Source: Lepraria neglecta (Eukaryota; Ascomycota; Lecanoromycetes; Lecanorales; Stereocaulaceae). From it: DNA of 64,000 nt. The stretch covers positions 4,464,001 through 4,528,000 of the forward strand of contig CM065651.1 of NCBI GenBank assembly GCA_033220425.1. Direction: 5' to 3'. Positions 24,236 to 36,430 of this stretch are shown piece after piece. A program made the translations under genes and the position numbers. Numbering within the stretch: the first letter of the stretch is position 1; every line of letters starts with the position of its first letter. Below the pieces are notes generated by a model. That model was not told where the DNA came from. It did not search any database and was given only the letters and a program-made list of their open reading frames with translations.

Positions 24236-25038
24236 ATGCAATTCTCCAACTGCCTCTCATTCAGCCTCTGGCTTCGCTTCATCACCCCAATCACCACCCA
24301 CAACACCCACCAATCTTCACCAATTCCCTTACCATCCTCACCTTCCCTCCCCGCTCCAATCCCCCTCCCCCTCCTCCCCTCAACCTACAATCCCTCCACC
24401 TACCCCCTATCCGCCACCCCGGTCGCCCAAATCCTCAATACCCTGTCCCTGTACCCCCTCGCCATCGATGGGAAGAATTTCTCCGCACTCACTCTCGTAT
24501 TCACAAACGATATCATCGCCAATTACTCGCCACCCATCGGCGTGGTGAGCGGATTGAGTAACGTGAATGCCGTGCTTCAGGAGTCGTTAGCGCCGGTCGA
24601 TACGCAGCACTCTTATGGCACGCAAGCTGTTAAGCTGATGGGCGAGGCACAAGCGAGGAGCCTGAGTTATTTCACTGCTAGTCAATTTGGACGGGGGGAG
24701 TATTATGGGGAGGTGAGTTGGTTTAATGGCTGTGGTGAGGCTTTAGTGCTGGGATGTAGCTGATGGGTTGGTGCGGAGAAGGTGCTCTATTCGTATGGGC
24801 AATACCAGGTAGGTGTGGCGACGTTTGCTTTGAGGAAATTGGCTGATGGGTATGGATGAAGGATACTTGGGTTAAGGTGTCGGATGATGAGTGGAAGATT
24901 AATACAAGGAATTTGGTCTATATGGTATGTTTTGCTCTTTCAATTGGATGGAGCTTGGTAGAGGAGCTGCTGAAGCTAACGTTTGCATGGCAGGGGCCGA
25001 ATATCGGGAACATCTCGGTCTTCACGCCGCGGAGCTGA
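24236..25038 (+). CDS. Secreted SnoaL-like protein
   Basis: Exons 24236-24712, 24782-24808, 24862-24924 and 24994-25038, all phase 0, give about 203 aa. The second exon is only 27 nt. The N-terminus MQFSNCLSFSLWLRFITPI is a signal peptide followed by a Pro/Ser-rich linker. The SnoaL-like (NTF2-fold) domain runs LNTLSLYPLAIDGKNFSALT, GEYYGE, VLYSYGQYQ, DTWVKVSDDEWKINTRNLVY, and ends GPNIGNISVFTPRS. SnoaL-like folds bind or isomerise small polyketide-type substrates, but the fungal secreted group has no fixed activity. Acceptor for exon 2 could also be three bases earlier (adds Lys). No disabling change seen. Confidence 0.8.
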
Positions 25039-25424
25039 GTCTCAGGGATTTGTATGGCCGCGTTGAGGAGATTGTGGATTCGGCTTTGATCTATCTAATT
25101 GTTCGGCTGGCGAGGTTGGTGGGCGGTGGCTAGACTGTGTGGTGGAGAGGCGTGCTAAGAAGCCAGTCTGTAATTACTGAGAATTCAAGTCTGTCAACTA
25201 CTCTACGTGAGAAAGACTTCGTCATCACTTGACGTACAAAACATAAAGTTAGACCGCTGCATTCTCGAGCTGCGCTTACCCTTTCGAGATAGCACAAGGT
25301 TCAGCCCGAGGTTTAGCCGCATAGCTGCCCTCGCGGGTAAGAAAAGAATCCGTTCGCCGAGGCCTGCTAAGCGAGGGCGACCCACCCCCATAATTTCTAT
25401 CTACACCCCTATATTACCGCCCAT

Positions 25425-26211
25425 CTAATAGCCAGTCATAGCGCCCTGGCCCTCTATAACAGCCCGGAGCCTCGCCGGCATTATATATACACGCTCATTA
25501 ATAAAGGGAATCGAAATACGCTCCTAGCCCTCATCAATAATCGCCCGTATAGTAGCATCATCCCAATGCGGTGTCTTTCTAAGCAGCTGTTTCGGGGCCT
25601 GCCAGCAGATTATTAGTTTTACCCCCCGTGCCCCGAATCACCGTCTTCTTCTAGCGTCCACGGGTCGATTAACCCCCGGCGGGCCTGAATAATCCAGGAT
25701 TTAATTACTGGCTCAAGAATAGCGTCGATATATACCCGATGAGACATCTTCTCGTTGCTATTCCCGGGGATGTTATAGTAGATTAGGTCTGATTAAATTC
25801 GCACCCGCTGGCCGCCCAGGTATGTTAACGTTTTTGGTCCCTTTTTTTGATCCCTTCCCCTTTAGGGTCGCCCTCTTGTATGCAGTCCTGGCAGTACCGT
25901 TCCCCGGGCTTCCGGATCATGCGTAGGGTGCCCTGGGGCCCGAAACAGTAGTGGCATTCGTCGCTAAATCGGATTGGATACCAGTCCTCAGGCTCTGAAT
26001 AGCGCTGGATCCAGTATTCGGCGTACTCCAGGCGCTTTTTCTTGGTAGCTTTATTAGCCCAGCCTTTCCGGCAGGCCAGGCACTTATGATAGTCCATAAT
26101 CACTATATGCCAGCGGGCGCCCTCGCTTAGCAGGCCTCGGCGGACGGATTCTTTTCTTACCCCGCGAGCTGCCCTAAGAGCTCCTTCCCTGCAATGTCTT
26201 TTCACCAGCAT
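25425..26211 (-). mobile_element. Broken Tc1/mariner-type transposase, 5'-truncated
   Basis: Minus-strand pieces of a DDE transposase: first catalytic region WYPIRFSDECHYCFGPQG about 25990-25935, second EEDGDSGHG about 25660-25630, then CWQAPKQLLRKTPHWDDATI and INERVYIMPARLRAVIEGQG to a stop at 25425. The N-terminal HTH is missing, sequence between the second and third blocks is deleted, and a TAG replaces the expected Trp in DEGWERI (near 25510). No terminal inverted repeats are visible at the ends. A plain DNA-transposon relic. Confidence 0.85.
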
Positions 26212-26513
26212 TCAAGACCCTCTCAGCAGGCTTAGCAGACCCTTCCTTGTGCTCACAACACTATGTGAGGTGAACATGAGGCCTTCAGGTCTTTTGAGGT
26301 CTCTTTTAAGACGCCACAATCGCATCCGGGACCTTCAGACCGTTGGAACATTGTGACTTGGGACGCAGCTATGTGCGCACTTTTGCGGGCAAAGGCGCAC
26401 GTTTCAATTCCCTCAGCGTGGTCCTCCGATTCCGAAAAGCCTAACATGGAAATCTCGACCCTCCCCACAATAATTTCAGCAGCTCCACAGGTGCATGACT
26501 ACTCGTCTTCACA

Positions 26514-27893
26514 ATGCCTTCAACGCTGTCCAACATCCCAGCTAAGCTCCAGTTGTCCGTCTACAACTTCTTGTCCGACCTTGACGACGTCTTGTACCTC
26601 TCGCAGACCTGCTGTGCTCTTTGATTAGTCTCTCAAACGCACAAACGAGCCATTGAGAGACAGGTCATTGTGAGAATATCCGCGGCTCTGCATCAAGTGC
26701 TCAGCGAATGAAATACAGACTACCTCAGACATTTACAAATACGACCCTTGCCTCTCAAACCTCCTCAAAGCCAACAAAGACCTAGCTCAACTCCTCTCCA
26801 AGTATCGCGAATTCCCACTGGAAGACCAGAGACTCCGCGGGTCAGTGGCGCTTGATTACTTCAGAACAGACTGGGCCGCTCAGGGTTTGACATATGAAGG
26901 GATTGAAGAAATAGCCACAAGATGTTGGCAATTGAGTTACCTCCGAAATCTCTATCTTGACCGCCACGTGTCACTGGAGTTCGAGAATTTCAGGGCCTCA
27001 TATCTGTCGCATAAGGGAGAAGCAGAGGCAGTTCGGCCAGGTATCCGCAAGTCTGCCCACCCTTCAAGAGGCAATTCCGATAGTCCAGGGTGCCCCAGTA
27101 GCCGACTTCTACAAGAGCTTGAATTTGCACTCCTTGACCATTGCAAGCCGACGGTACGGCGACTCTTCCCGGGACCAGCCCAGCTATGAAAGCCAGGAGT
27201 ACAATGAGATTGGCGATAAGCTCCACGAACTTGTCTACGACTTATGGAACAAGGAGGATGTTCTGATAGGTGGCCGGCGGATCGTCCTCAGCTCTCGCAC
27301 TCGGCTTGACTGCATTTAAGTACTCGACTTTCTCTACTCCTTTTTACTCCCGAAGGCGTTGCCTAGAACCAGATTCAAGTCTTGGACTGACCCAGAGGCT
27401 GGTCACTACCCATACGACATGACGCGTGGTGGCAATCCAATTCGGGAGCGGTATTCTTTTCTCAGTGACTGCCAGTACGCGCTTCAACCTTTAGATATCG
27501 TCGACCTGATCAATCATAAATCCTGGAAAGCTGAATCTGAATACCCGCCTGACAAGAGTAATTACATGCCTGTACGAGGTATGTTTGATCATGGCACGTC
27601 CGGAGGCGCTGCAAATTGGTTCAGTGGGTATAATAGGCTCTCAATGATCAATCTTATCTCTGACAAACCCTCACTGATCTTACTCAATGATAGGAATATG
27701 CCATGTTGGTGGGACCAAGTGCGGAGCAAGGCAGGAACGCCATTCTGTTCGGGATTCTCGCGCAAATATGGACTGAGCTGGCCCGGATGACTGCAATTCT
27801 ATCCTGTGAGCCACTGACCAAGGTCAAACCTTATCGTGGCTTATGGCAGCGTGACTCATGGCTTGGATCTGCTTTTCCCTCGACCAGATAGTG
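26514..27893 (+). pseudogene. F-box-like gene, decayed
   Basis: ATG at 26514 opens an F-box-like motif (LSNIPAKLQLSVYNFLSDLD, then DVLYLSQTCCALF). Later blocks in changing frames look like one protein: DPCLSNLLKANKDLAQLLSK, ALDYFRTDWAAQGLTYEGIE, EYNEIGDKLHELVYDLWNKE, PRTRFKSWTDPEAGHYPYDM, LVGPSAEQGRNAILFGILAQ. An intron-like gtataa...gatag lies at about 27628-27694, but its phase does not join the frames on either side. A TAG/TGA interrupts after CCALFD and near 26670, and the frame changes near 27010. Sequence order and composition argue that this was one gene of about 450 aa. No role beyond F-box is recognised. Confidence 0.55.
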
Positions 27894-29100
27894 ATGCCAA
27901 AGACACCGCCATATGTATCACTCACACTGATCTTTAAGACCGAGAACCTTTGAAAGAGTCCGACGAGCTCCACCATTTCAATTACCTATATATTGTTATC
28001 AGGAATTAAATACAATTCGTTGACTTCTCAAGAATGTTAACTAGTGGCACTGTCACGCAAATTTTGCGGCTTTTGAACTATTCAAGTTCACCAACATCAA
28101 TCATTTCCATATCAGAACCCATCTGAAGCCTTACTAGAGCTAATGTGTTTGCTGCCTTAGGCTTGCTTCGCAATCATGGAGAATATGTGAAGAGACGTCG
28201 CTTGAAACACTTGCTTGAGCCTTGTTTGGAAGCAGGAGCATTATACACATGATCAAATCTTAGCCATCTCTTTGAGAAGACGATTGCTATTGGTCAGCAA
28301 GAGTGCAAGTAATTTGCCGCCTTTTGTCTGTATTTGGTATATGCTGGCGCGATTTCGCCTTCAGCCTGATATGACTACTGGCTGATTCCAAATTGCAATA
28401 TTGGCAGACGCAAACCTTTCGATTCTTCCTGTGACCGCAAGCATCATTTAACGGCACCATAATTAATCAAGCCCATTTAGACGGCCAAAGCAGCTAGTAT
28501 TAAAGCTACCAGCTCCCCCGAGCCTCACTTCGTTCAATTCCATAGTCTATGACATTTCAAAATCATACCCCTCCACCCCTATAATACCAAACTAGCCCGT
28601 GGGAGTATACAAGGAGGGCGAGGGAGCAATGGCCAAAGTTTGTAGAAATATACATGAACACTGTAAGCAGCTACGAGACGCCTCCCAATCTTATGCCCCC
28701 ACTCATGCTACACAGACTAATTCAGCCGCAAGTGGGGTGGAACAATTCGCACATTTCGACCTAAATTGCTATGAACACCCGGCTAGACTTTGTTGGACGA
28801 CATGCAGGCCCTAGCGCTTTTTTCGAATTCACGCCAATGCGCTGCCACTATCCTAAACATTTGTTGGAACGTTGAGTCGTTACTATCTTTCCCCTCTCTC
28901 AATTTTCGAAGGTCTCTAAGAACACACTCAATTGTCTCAAGCGAAATACCTTTTAACGATTTGTTGTGTACGCGAATCGTGCTATCACTCAGCCAAAGCC
29001 GTAAATAAATCAAAGCTAAATCCTCCCAAACCCCAAGACCATCACGAGGCTATCCGAGGCAATGTTTCTACGTCCACCTTGGATCTTTAAGAAAATGTGA
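27894..29100. other. Intergenic, no gene recognised
   Basis: AT-rich, with only short frames on both strands. A 76-codon minus frame (29013-28783) has no recognisable motif. Confidence 0.45.
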
Positions 29101-30975
29101 ACGAGGAAGAAGCTGCGGCTCAAGCTAACGGAGAGTCTCGAGCGAAGGCACCAGCGCCAAGGAAGAGTAAGGAGTTGACCGAAGGGGAGAAAGATAAGAA
29201 TCAAAGGCGGGCCAGGAATACGGACAAAGCGGTATGTTCATTGATAGGCCTCAGACTTGAAGAGAGATAAAGCGAATGCTTGCTAACAATAGGAGCATTT
29301 TCTCAAGGACGCCTTTGTTTGGAAAGATGGCAAGCCGGAGTCGTTTCCCCAGCTGGGCAGCCCCTCAAGCAAGAGGAATGGGAGGAGCTCAAGAGATGGG
29401 CATATGAAGACCTGATTACGCGGAGAGATTCGTCCGAGTCTATCGTCGATGGCGCAGTCGAGTCTGTCGACTTCACCGGGATGAAGCGAAATGTACATTG
29501 CGAAATGTTTCTGAAGTTTGACTGGAACCTCCCGGATCCATCCGCACACAGTACTATCCTCAAAGAAGTCAATGCGAGATTGGCTTCTTGGGACGAGGAG
29601 GCAAAGGCCAAAAAGGTTCCCGAACGATTACTCCAAATGACAGTGGCTAAGAACTCCAGCTCGACAAGCCTAAAAGGCTCTGGCGACCTGATCGCCAATG
29701 TCTACGCCGATTTATACTCACACGATCCCAGTGAATGGTCCGGTATGATTTCTACGACGGAGAGAGCGCTAGAGGAGGTAGTCAAAGGGTTTCCGGCAAA
29801 CTACCCAACGAAGCACGCAAGTATGATAGGGAAATGGAAGAAGTGGAGTAGCGGTGATCGAGAGCATGACATCACGCTCGACAAAATACATGTCAACGAT
29901 CGGAAAAAGTATGCTTCAGATAAGCAAAACGGCATCCTTCGGCGGCCACAGGACGGTAATCGAGATTCCATATACACGGCGTTTGACAAGCGTGACAAGC
30001 TAGTCATCTTTTCTCGATCCCAAAGCCATTGACTGGGCTTATGGAGAAGCTATCTTGGAAAAGATGAGCAAACAAGCTCGCAATTCTACTCTTTGAAGGT
30101 ACTGAATCCTAGGGGCAACAAGCGCCATGTCTCGCAGCCAGAAAAACATGGAGCGTAACCCTCATTTGAAGGCGTGGCAAGTCAGCAGTGATCGCTACAG
30201 CCACTGGCATCCAATAGGGTACGAGCAGCGACAAATCGTGGAGACAGCAGATTCTCATAAGCTCAACGCCACTTAACGACAAGTACTACTCCAATTCCTA
30301 AAGACTACGGCTGGATGCATGACAAGGGTTCTCGACTTCTGGTTGGGCGTCTGGGACCCGGACTTGCGAGCCGTTATCGCCAAATCTATAAGGACTCGCC
30401 TAAATACGCACAAATACCACCGACAAACAAAGGCCATGACGAGACCTGGTGTCTCCGCGTCTCTGTCAATAGGCCTACCGATGAAAATCGTGATCAACAC
30501 GATATCCAAAGAGGAATTGTGGTACTATTTCAACTTGGAGAATTTGAAGGTAAGTTTAATTTTCCAAGACCATGCGATGCGTATATTCTAACGTACCAGC
30601 TGGGCGATATGCTTGAATCAGTTCGGCATCGTCCTTGACGGCTATCGAGATGGCGTAGGACTGCTCTTTCGAGGCTCTGAAATATATCACTATCTCAGCC
30701 CTTACATCGACGCGTACCGTTATGCCTTTGGTCATACGACTCATGCTTCGGTAGAGAAGGCTGTGAAAATTCATAAGGAGACTGGGGTATGGACCGATCC
30801 CGGCAAGCTTAGCGATACTGAGGATTGTGATGCCTCCGATACCAACATGCCAGTCAAGCCGAAGAAAGTAGGCAAGAAGCGGAAGCGAGCTGGTACCGAG
30901 ATGGGGGCGGGGGAATCGGAAGAGGAGGAGAGACCTGTGAAGCCTTCGAAACGAAAGAGATGCACCTGAGGCTGA
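29100..30975 (+). pseudogene. Unrecognised gene, apparently decayed
   Basis: A first charged exon (EEEAAAQANGESRAKAPAPR, KSKELTEGEKDKNQRRARNT) ends at a GTATGT donor at 29232, and an intron to ACAATAG at 29292 leads into EHFLKDAFVWKDGKP. The frame then changes before QPLKQEEWEELKRWAYEDLI and stays open to 30032 (CEMFLKFDWNLPDPS; ANVYADLYSHDPSEWSG). Later pieces, GSRLLVGRLGPGLASRYRQI and QFGIVLDGYRDGVGLLFRGS, HYLSPYIDAYRYAFGHTTHA, end in a basic tail (KPKKVGKKRKRAG) at 30966 that looks like a nuclear signal. Several frame breaks between 30030 and 30610. I do not know the family; charged ends and a basic tail suggest a nuclear protein, by inference only. Confidence 0.45.
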
Positions 30976-31544
30976 CCAACAGGATTCCTTGGATGAGGGG
31001 GTCCGATCAGGAAGGCCAACATAGGAAGAAGGGCGTTTCGAAGGGGAGGGCAAGCGCAGTGATAGAGACAGGTATTAGTGAGGTCGAAGATCTTTTGAGA
31101 GGCTTCCATCAACGAACCGGGGGAAGGAGCCCAACTTTTATTCCAAACGCCAGAAGAGACGAGTGAAAGGCCAAGTCCCAAGATATCGAGAAAGATCTTG
31201 ATTGAAGCCTCTTTGTCTTCGATGGGAGCAAAGGTACTGGAGAAGCTGCCCATTTGGCCTTGTACACCGGCTTCGGAACCTACTATGGCTTGGTATTGGT
31301 TGTATTGGAACTGTCGAATGTCAGTCACTAGCCACATTCTTGAGCGAATATTTCAAGTTGTTAGACGACACCCGAGAACGCAGATTCCACCCGAGTTCTC
31401 CTGAAACTCAAAAAGAATCTTTAGTGCAGCGCAAAACTTACATTATGGAATATAGCAAAACTGCAAAATCATCCACTCAGCCGGATTATCCACATCCCTC
31501 CTCTCACTCTTATCCCCACAACTTCCCGACCCCGCACCACACGA

Positions 31545-32018
31545 ATCACTCCCCATCAGCCCACAATTCTACCCTCCGGCCCATTCCTCAAATCCGAGAC
31601 CGACTGCACAAAAGACAGACCCTGCGATGCCGGATCCTCGTTCCAGTATCGGACCGCTGCCGTCTATGCGTCTCCGGCGTCTGCTTCGGACCATCGGAGA
31701 GTGGGGTCCGGCACGTCGGTGCCGTAGAGGCATTGGGAGAAGTTGCCGGCTAGGGTGCCGGCTGATGGGGAGGAGAATTGATGAGGAGGGTAAGGGGGCG
31801 GAGGAGGATGAGGGATTTGCGAGGGCGGCCAGGACCTCGGCTGGGGGCGCGAGAGTGGTTGAAGAGGCCGGGTCAGTGGTGGAGGTCAAAGAGGATGAAG
31901 ATGAAGATGAGGGGATGGTGGCCGCGTTAGACAGGAGACATAGAGATAGAAAGACGGCGAGTATGTATTCGGCGTGAACATTGCAAAGATTTCGAGGTGC
32001 TTGTGAATTGAAGCTCAA
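31545..32018 (-). pseudogene. Small secreted protein gene, decayed
   Basis: Reads a signal-like segment (EYILAVFLSLCLLSNAATIP), a Ser/Thr-rich linker, then in another frame GNFSQCLYGTDVPDPTLRWS, EADAGDA, TAAVRYWNEDPASQGLSFVQ and SVSDLRNGPE. That block resembles a widespread fungal small secreted family with NFTQC-YGTDVPDPTLRWSE-like spelling. A TAG at the position where such proteins have Trp (GDA-W-TAA), near 31668, and the frame change near 31755 disable it. Role in the family unknown, possibly effector-like. Confidence 0.5.
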
Positions 32019-32308
32019 GATTTGTTAGCCAAAGGTAAGACTGGCGATCCAATGCAAGAGCGAAGATTGGATGCGACTGAATAGCACTAGCGGTGAAGAT
32101 CAAAAGCAATAGACAGACGAACAGCCTTTTACAAGGGACTCAGAAGCGTAATCGATCCCTCGCTTCTCGCAAACGAAGGAAGCACATCCCATCGTCATCA
32201 TCATGGGTGCATCTGTTTCTACTATTCTGACTGTTGCTCCACTGCAAAAGCCTCGGCCATATTGGGGCGATGGTTGTCTAAAACCTATGAGGCCGTCAGC
32301 TGCATACA

Positions 32309-32657
32309 TCGCTACAGTGGGACTGTGGGTTAGTGTGTCTCATGATCAGATGCGGTTTCAGCCATGCGCCATGACCATGGGCCATAGCGAGAGATCCGTG
32401 CTTCCTGAGAGCACTATTTGTATGAGCATCCCACCAGCAGTTGGCTCTTCAGTCGAGTGCATCTCTTTCAGAGCTATAGCAGTTCTTTCCCGCCCACCCG
32501 CACCACTCCAGGTCTATGCCGCCTAGGCATGGGAGTTTTCTAGCGCTGGGGCACCTGTTGTAGCCTTTCTAGGCTTGCTAGCCCTGGCGTTAGACCGCCC
32601 AAGCATCTATTTACATATCCACTTGTGCCGGTGTGTATAGCTTCAGGAGTGAGAACA
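32309..32657 (+). mobile_element. Second copy of the short DIRS-associated element, inverted
   Basis: Inverse complement of the 2274-2652 element: it ends GTGAGAACA at 32657 followed by CTAA (32658-32661), as at the other insertions, and begins TCGCTACAGTGGG at 32309. The left flank (CATACA) has no CTAA, unlike the other copies. Less TpA-enriched than the copy at 2.3 kb, so it is younger or escaped mutation. About 349 bp, no gene. Confidence 0.8.
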
Positions 32658-33325
32658 CTAAGCAATCACCACTTCGAGCAATATATCCAGGAAGCTGAAA
32701 TTCTCACGAACAAACACAAGGGAACCACATGCATTATCAAGAGGTCCTTACGTAGAGTGAAGACGGTTGCCAAGATGGTACCCAAGCACATAATCATAAG
32801 GTCCGACAGCGGTCGAATTTCGCCGCATTTAGGGCTTAATTTAAATGAGCCCGAAACAATGATATACGAGGCGTGCCTGGACATCAAGCAAAGGACATGA
32901 AGTTTGTAACCCCGAAAGAGGGCTGCAAGGCGTATTTCCGGCCTATTTGTAGTGTGGGGGCGACTGATGTTTCATGTTGTTAGCCTCATTGCGGCGAGGT
33001 CTCCCTGCCAAGAGGATGACATTGGACGATCAACCGGGTTATCAGCCATTAGGAGCCGGATTGTCAGTATTTGAGCTGGCCTGATCCATGATCGTTAGAA
33101 GCGAGATGGGTTCATAAGCTGTGTAACCTCTTCGGTGTTGGTTGTTGAAGCGTGTGACGATGGGATATGTATGAGAGTCAGGGAAAACGCCAAGACGAAG
33201 GGCGGAGCCTAGCCTGCGAATTATGCAAGCGAGTCGAATGGGCAAGAAAATGAGCCCTGAGGACACTGACTCTACATGAAATCAAAGCCGTGCATGATGA
33301 ATGGCAATGGGGCGTACAGTCACCC
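32658..33325. other. Intergenic, no gene recognised
   Basis: Only short frames on both strands between the short element and the 3' end of the Hsp70-like gene. Confidence 0.45.
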
Positions 33326-34650
33326 TCACAACTCCTCCACTGACTCTATGTCTGCCATTTCCTCCTCCAGACAGGCCAACGCACACTCATCCAGCCTCCC
33401 CGATCCCGCATCCAGTTCCCATTCCCCCAAATCAACATCGTCACCTGCAAGCTTCGCATTCTCTCCATTATACATCGCCCTCTTCGCCATCTCCGCTGCC
33501 CCCCTAGCAGCAACAAAAACCGGCTCCTCACCCCAAACCTCCGGCAGCTCCACCCCCCCAATGCTTCTAAGCGCAGCTTCCAAAACCGTCATGAAAAATT
33601 GATCATGAACACTCTCCCCCATCAGAAGCACCTTTCGGGGCGTGGGCCAGTGTTTGTCCTGCATAGTTTGCCCCAATGTGGTGAAAACTCGCTCCCAGTA
33701 ATCATCCTCATCTGGGTACTTGCTGCGCGCGTTAGAACCAAGCGTGAAATCCTCGACTCGCCGAGTGGGGGGCTCATAGGCATAGTATGCTCCGCGCGTA
33801 ATTGTGAACGTGACAGTCAGAACGCTTCTGGTGTATAAGATTACAGATACTGTTTCAAGTGTCATGTTGCGCTCTTCTGCTCGGCATGCGGTGGAGTTTT
33901 TATAGTCAGAGCATAGGCCAAAGCCACATCCTGCATACGCTGGACCAGTCTCATATACCAGCTTACTATGGACTGGTGTCGGCAAATATTGGAGACCGGA
34001 GTATTCAAAGGCATCTATCAAGTCCTCTGCGTAGAGTGCGATGAGATGTGGTGTTGCTGCGATAGCAGCAGTCACTGGATGTTGGTCGAGGTGGCCTTCT
34101 GCCGTATATTTTAGGAAGGTGATAAGGCTGCTGAGTGTTCCAACGTCGTCAGATGCTGGCAGACCAACGAATTTACGGGCGCGGCGCTTGAGTTGGCGAG
34201 GTGCATCTCTAAGTGCGTCGCGGCGATTGCCGTAAGGCGGGCTGACGTCAAGTTAGTTAAATTCCCATCTCTCTGGAGCGTGTGATAAGAACTCACTGGA
34301 GATGCTCTGACGATGGGAGAGAAAGTCTTGCGAATAGTTCTTCGCAGTCATCATGTTCTATCTTGGCAGCGCTGGCGATGGTGCCATTAGGATAGCTGAT
34401 GGCGACAGTCCTGGGATTATCGTCAACTTAATTATTATTATGGATTATCTAACAAATTTGCATACCCATATGATCCTGTCAGATCAAAGCCTACCCCAAC
34501 ACCCTCATTTCTATTTGAATTAGAGGCAACATCACCTCTAGGTCTTTTCTCCAATCCGGTGCAGCCCAGTTGCGGAGTCTAGCTGTTCCAAAGTAAGATT
34601 AAAGCGGCCAGAGACACCAAGAAAGCCGCCTTGAGAATCATTACATTCAT
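33326..34650 (-). pseudogene. Hsp70-like ATPase-fold protein with one in-frame TAG near the start
   Basis: Exons 34650-34466, 34410-34297 and 34241-33326, phases consistent, about 400 codons. The ATG at 34650 starts a signal-anchor (MNVMILKAAFLVSLAALILL). Codon 24 is TAG (34581-34579); the same frame then continues to VGVGFDLTGSYG, the phosphate-1-like strand of the actin/Hsp70 fold, VAISYPNGTI, PPYGNRRDALRDAPRQLKRR, a long middle domain, and KVLLMGESVHDQFFMTVLEA near the end, the usual adenosine-motif region (GxS). Everything after the stop is clean. So either the gene was lost very recently through one change (TGG or CAG to TAG), or the stop is an assembly error. Fungal relatives are secretory or membrane-linked proteins of unknown client. 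Confidence 0.8.
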
Positions 34651-35239
34651 TGAAGTGGAGGATGCGATGGTTTAGTGATAATTAAGATGCCGGCTTAGCA
34701 CTTCACTGTTGACACATAGGACTGCTCGAGGTTTGCATCTCGTCAGTGATACATGTTAGGCAACAGCCAAACCTTAATCCTGAAGGATTCCTTGAAGGAT
34801 TTCATAGAATCCCGGGAGGGAATCATGAACCTTGGAAGATTCCGTTGGCGCTTAGTGTTGCACGTACGTGACCGCTATTTACTTCTGCGTCTTTCTCATG
34901 CCTTGCGCCTCTTCTCTCGCTCCAAAGAGCGAGCTCTATTTGGTATCATTGGCAACCCTATTTTTCTAGACATCATGTACCTCAATTCGGATGTGTAGCG
35001 CAAGTCAGGCGCCATTGATGCGAACTATCTCTGCGTTCAAACCAAAATCGACAAGATTGCCAGCTGGACCGGGACATCGATAGTGAAAGACGAAATGTTG
35101 ATAGTAAAAACCAGGTTGGAACCGATTATGCAACCTTGAGATGCCTTATCGAGCCTTTCTGGAAGCAATAGTCCGTCATTGAGAGCGCTTTCATCCCGAG
35201 TCGGGAACTCTCACGAGAACTCTGGCGTTACATGCTTAT
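34651..35239. other. Intergenic, no gene recognised
   Basis: Promoter side of the Hsp70-like gene. Contains a small inverted motif near 34780-34820 (GGATTCCTTGAAGGATTTC). No coding pattern. Confidence 0.45.
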
Positions 35240-36430
35240 TCTCGAGAGTCTAGTACATCGCACATCTACCCTCGGATGATTCAATCACAGCGATAGATGA
35301 TTCAGTGACATATTCATCCACTCTAGTTGAAAGCTCTTCCAAGCTCAATCGATAGTCCACCAGGGCCGTAACGTCTCCTATGACCCTTTCGAGGCTAAAG
35401 TTCATTGTAAAGACCAATGCAAGCGTCAAAGGAGCTATAATTCTGTCCCGAGGGTCAGTGGCCTCCCGTTGCTTTCCATGCTCGAGAAATGTATGGAGAG
35501 CTGCAAAAAACTCCTCCGAAGAGCCTTGTAATAGTCCGCATCAGAATTGAAGATTCTCTTCACGTTCGACCAACCCAAGATCTTCCTGTGCGGGCTCCAG
35601 CCAATCCACTCATCGAAGTGCACGATCTCTAAGAACGTGAGACCATATTCTTCTCCTCCGATTGATGTACCATGCCACAGAGCGTTCACGTGTTTGTACC
35701 ATCCACTTCTGCGCAGGAAGACTGCAAAGGATATAGCAAATATAAGCTCGAATTGTCGAGGGCCGCAGATTTTCCGAGTCGTCGCTGCAAGTGCAGCCTC
35801 CTGTAGTGTCCACACGCACCTAAACCAACCTCGATAGTAGAAATAAAAGACTAGAAACCACTAGGTTTTATTCAAAACGGGCAGGTCATAGGATTGGAGG
35901 ACCTCTTGGTCGTTGAACGTGGTAACCTTTTTGCTCAATTTTGAAAGCTTATCGGAGGCGAGGGAGCAATGTTGTTCGAAGATTGTTATTACCTCATTAG
36001 AATTGAAAAGTTCGTGACTTGGTCTAAGCCATATGATGACTTGCTCGGCTCGAGAACAGATTTTCGCCATCATCTTGACCTGAGCACTTCGCTCATATTG
36101 CGAATCTTGATCGATACAAACGGCATCGATCCACAGGGAAGTCTCTTGACCTGTTGCTCTCAGCTGCAGCAGAGCTTCAAACGAGTTGTCCGTAATGGCA
36201 ATGATCCTACCATCACAAAGGAGGTCGTGTGTCTTCCGTGCTTGTTCGACTCCGTAGTCGTAGTGATGTCCCTAAGTATAGGAGAGCGCATGGTAGACCA
36301 GACCTGGCTGGCGCAATGAGCTGGCGACCAGAGAGCCATTCAGTTGGCCCTTATAGTCCTGCCTTTCAAACTTGAACAGCCTGAAAACATCGGCGCCTGT
36401 CAAAGGCTCGTACTCGTACTGTTTCGCCAT
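35240..36430 (-). pseudogene. HET-domain gene, decayed
   Basis: ATG at 36430 (MAKQYEYEPLTGADVFRLFK), then LVYHALSYT followed by TAG where the family has Trp (LSYTWG). Downstream in other frames: LLQLRATGQETSLWIDAVCI and DQDSQYERSAQVKMMAKICS, then another TAG near 35862, CVWTLQEAALAATTRKICGP (the W-x-LQE motif), SGWYKHVNALWHG, and finally DRIIAPLTLALVFTMNFSLE near 35450-35380. At least two stops and two frame changes. Same strand as the intact-looking HET gene at 21.8 kb but diverged from it in sequence, so not a recent duplicate. Confidence 0.85.

Noticed and set aside
30556-31337. Long minus-strand frames over 30.56-31.34 kb
   Set aside because: They are the antisense of the unknown plus-strand gene's basic end and have no supporting motif.
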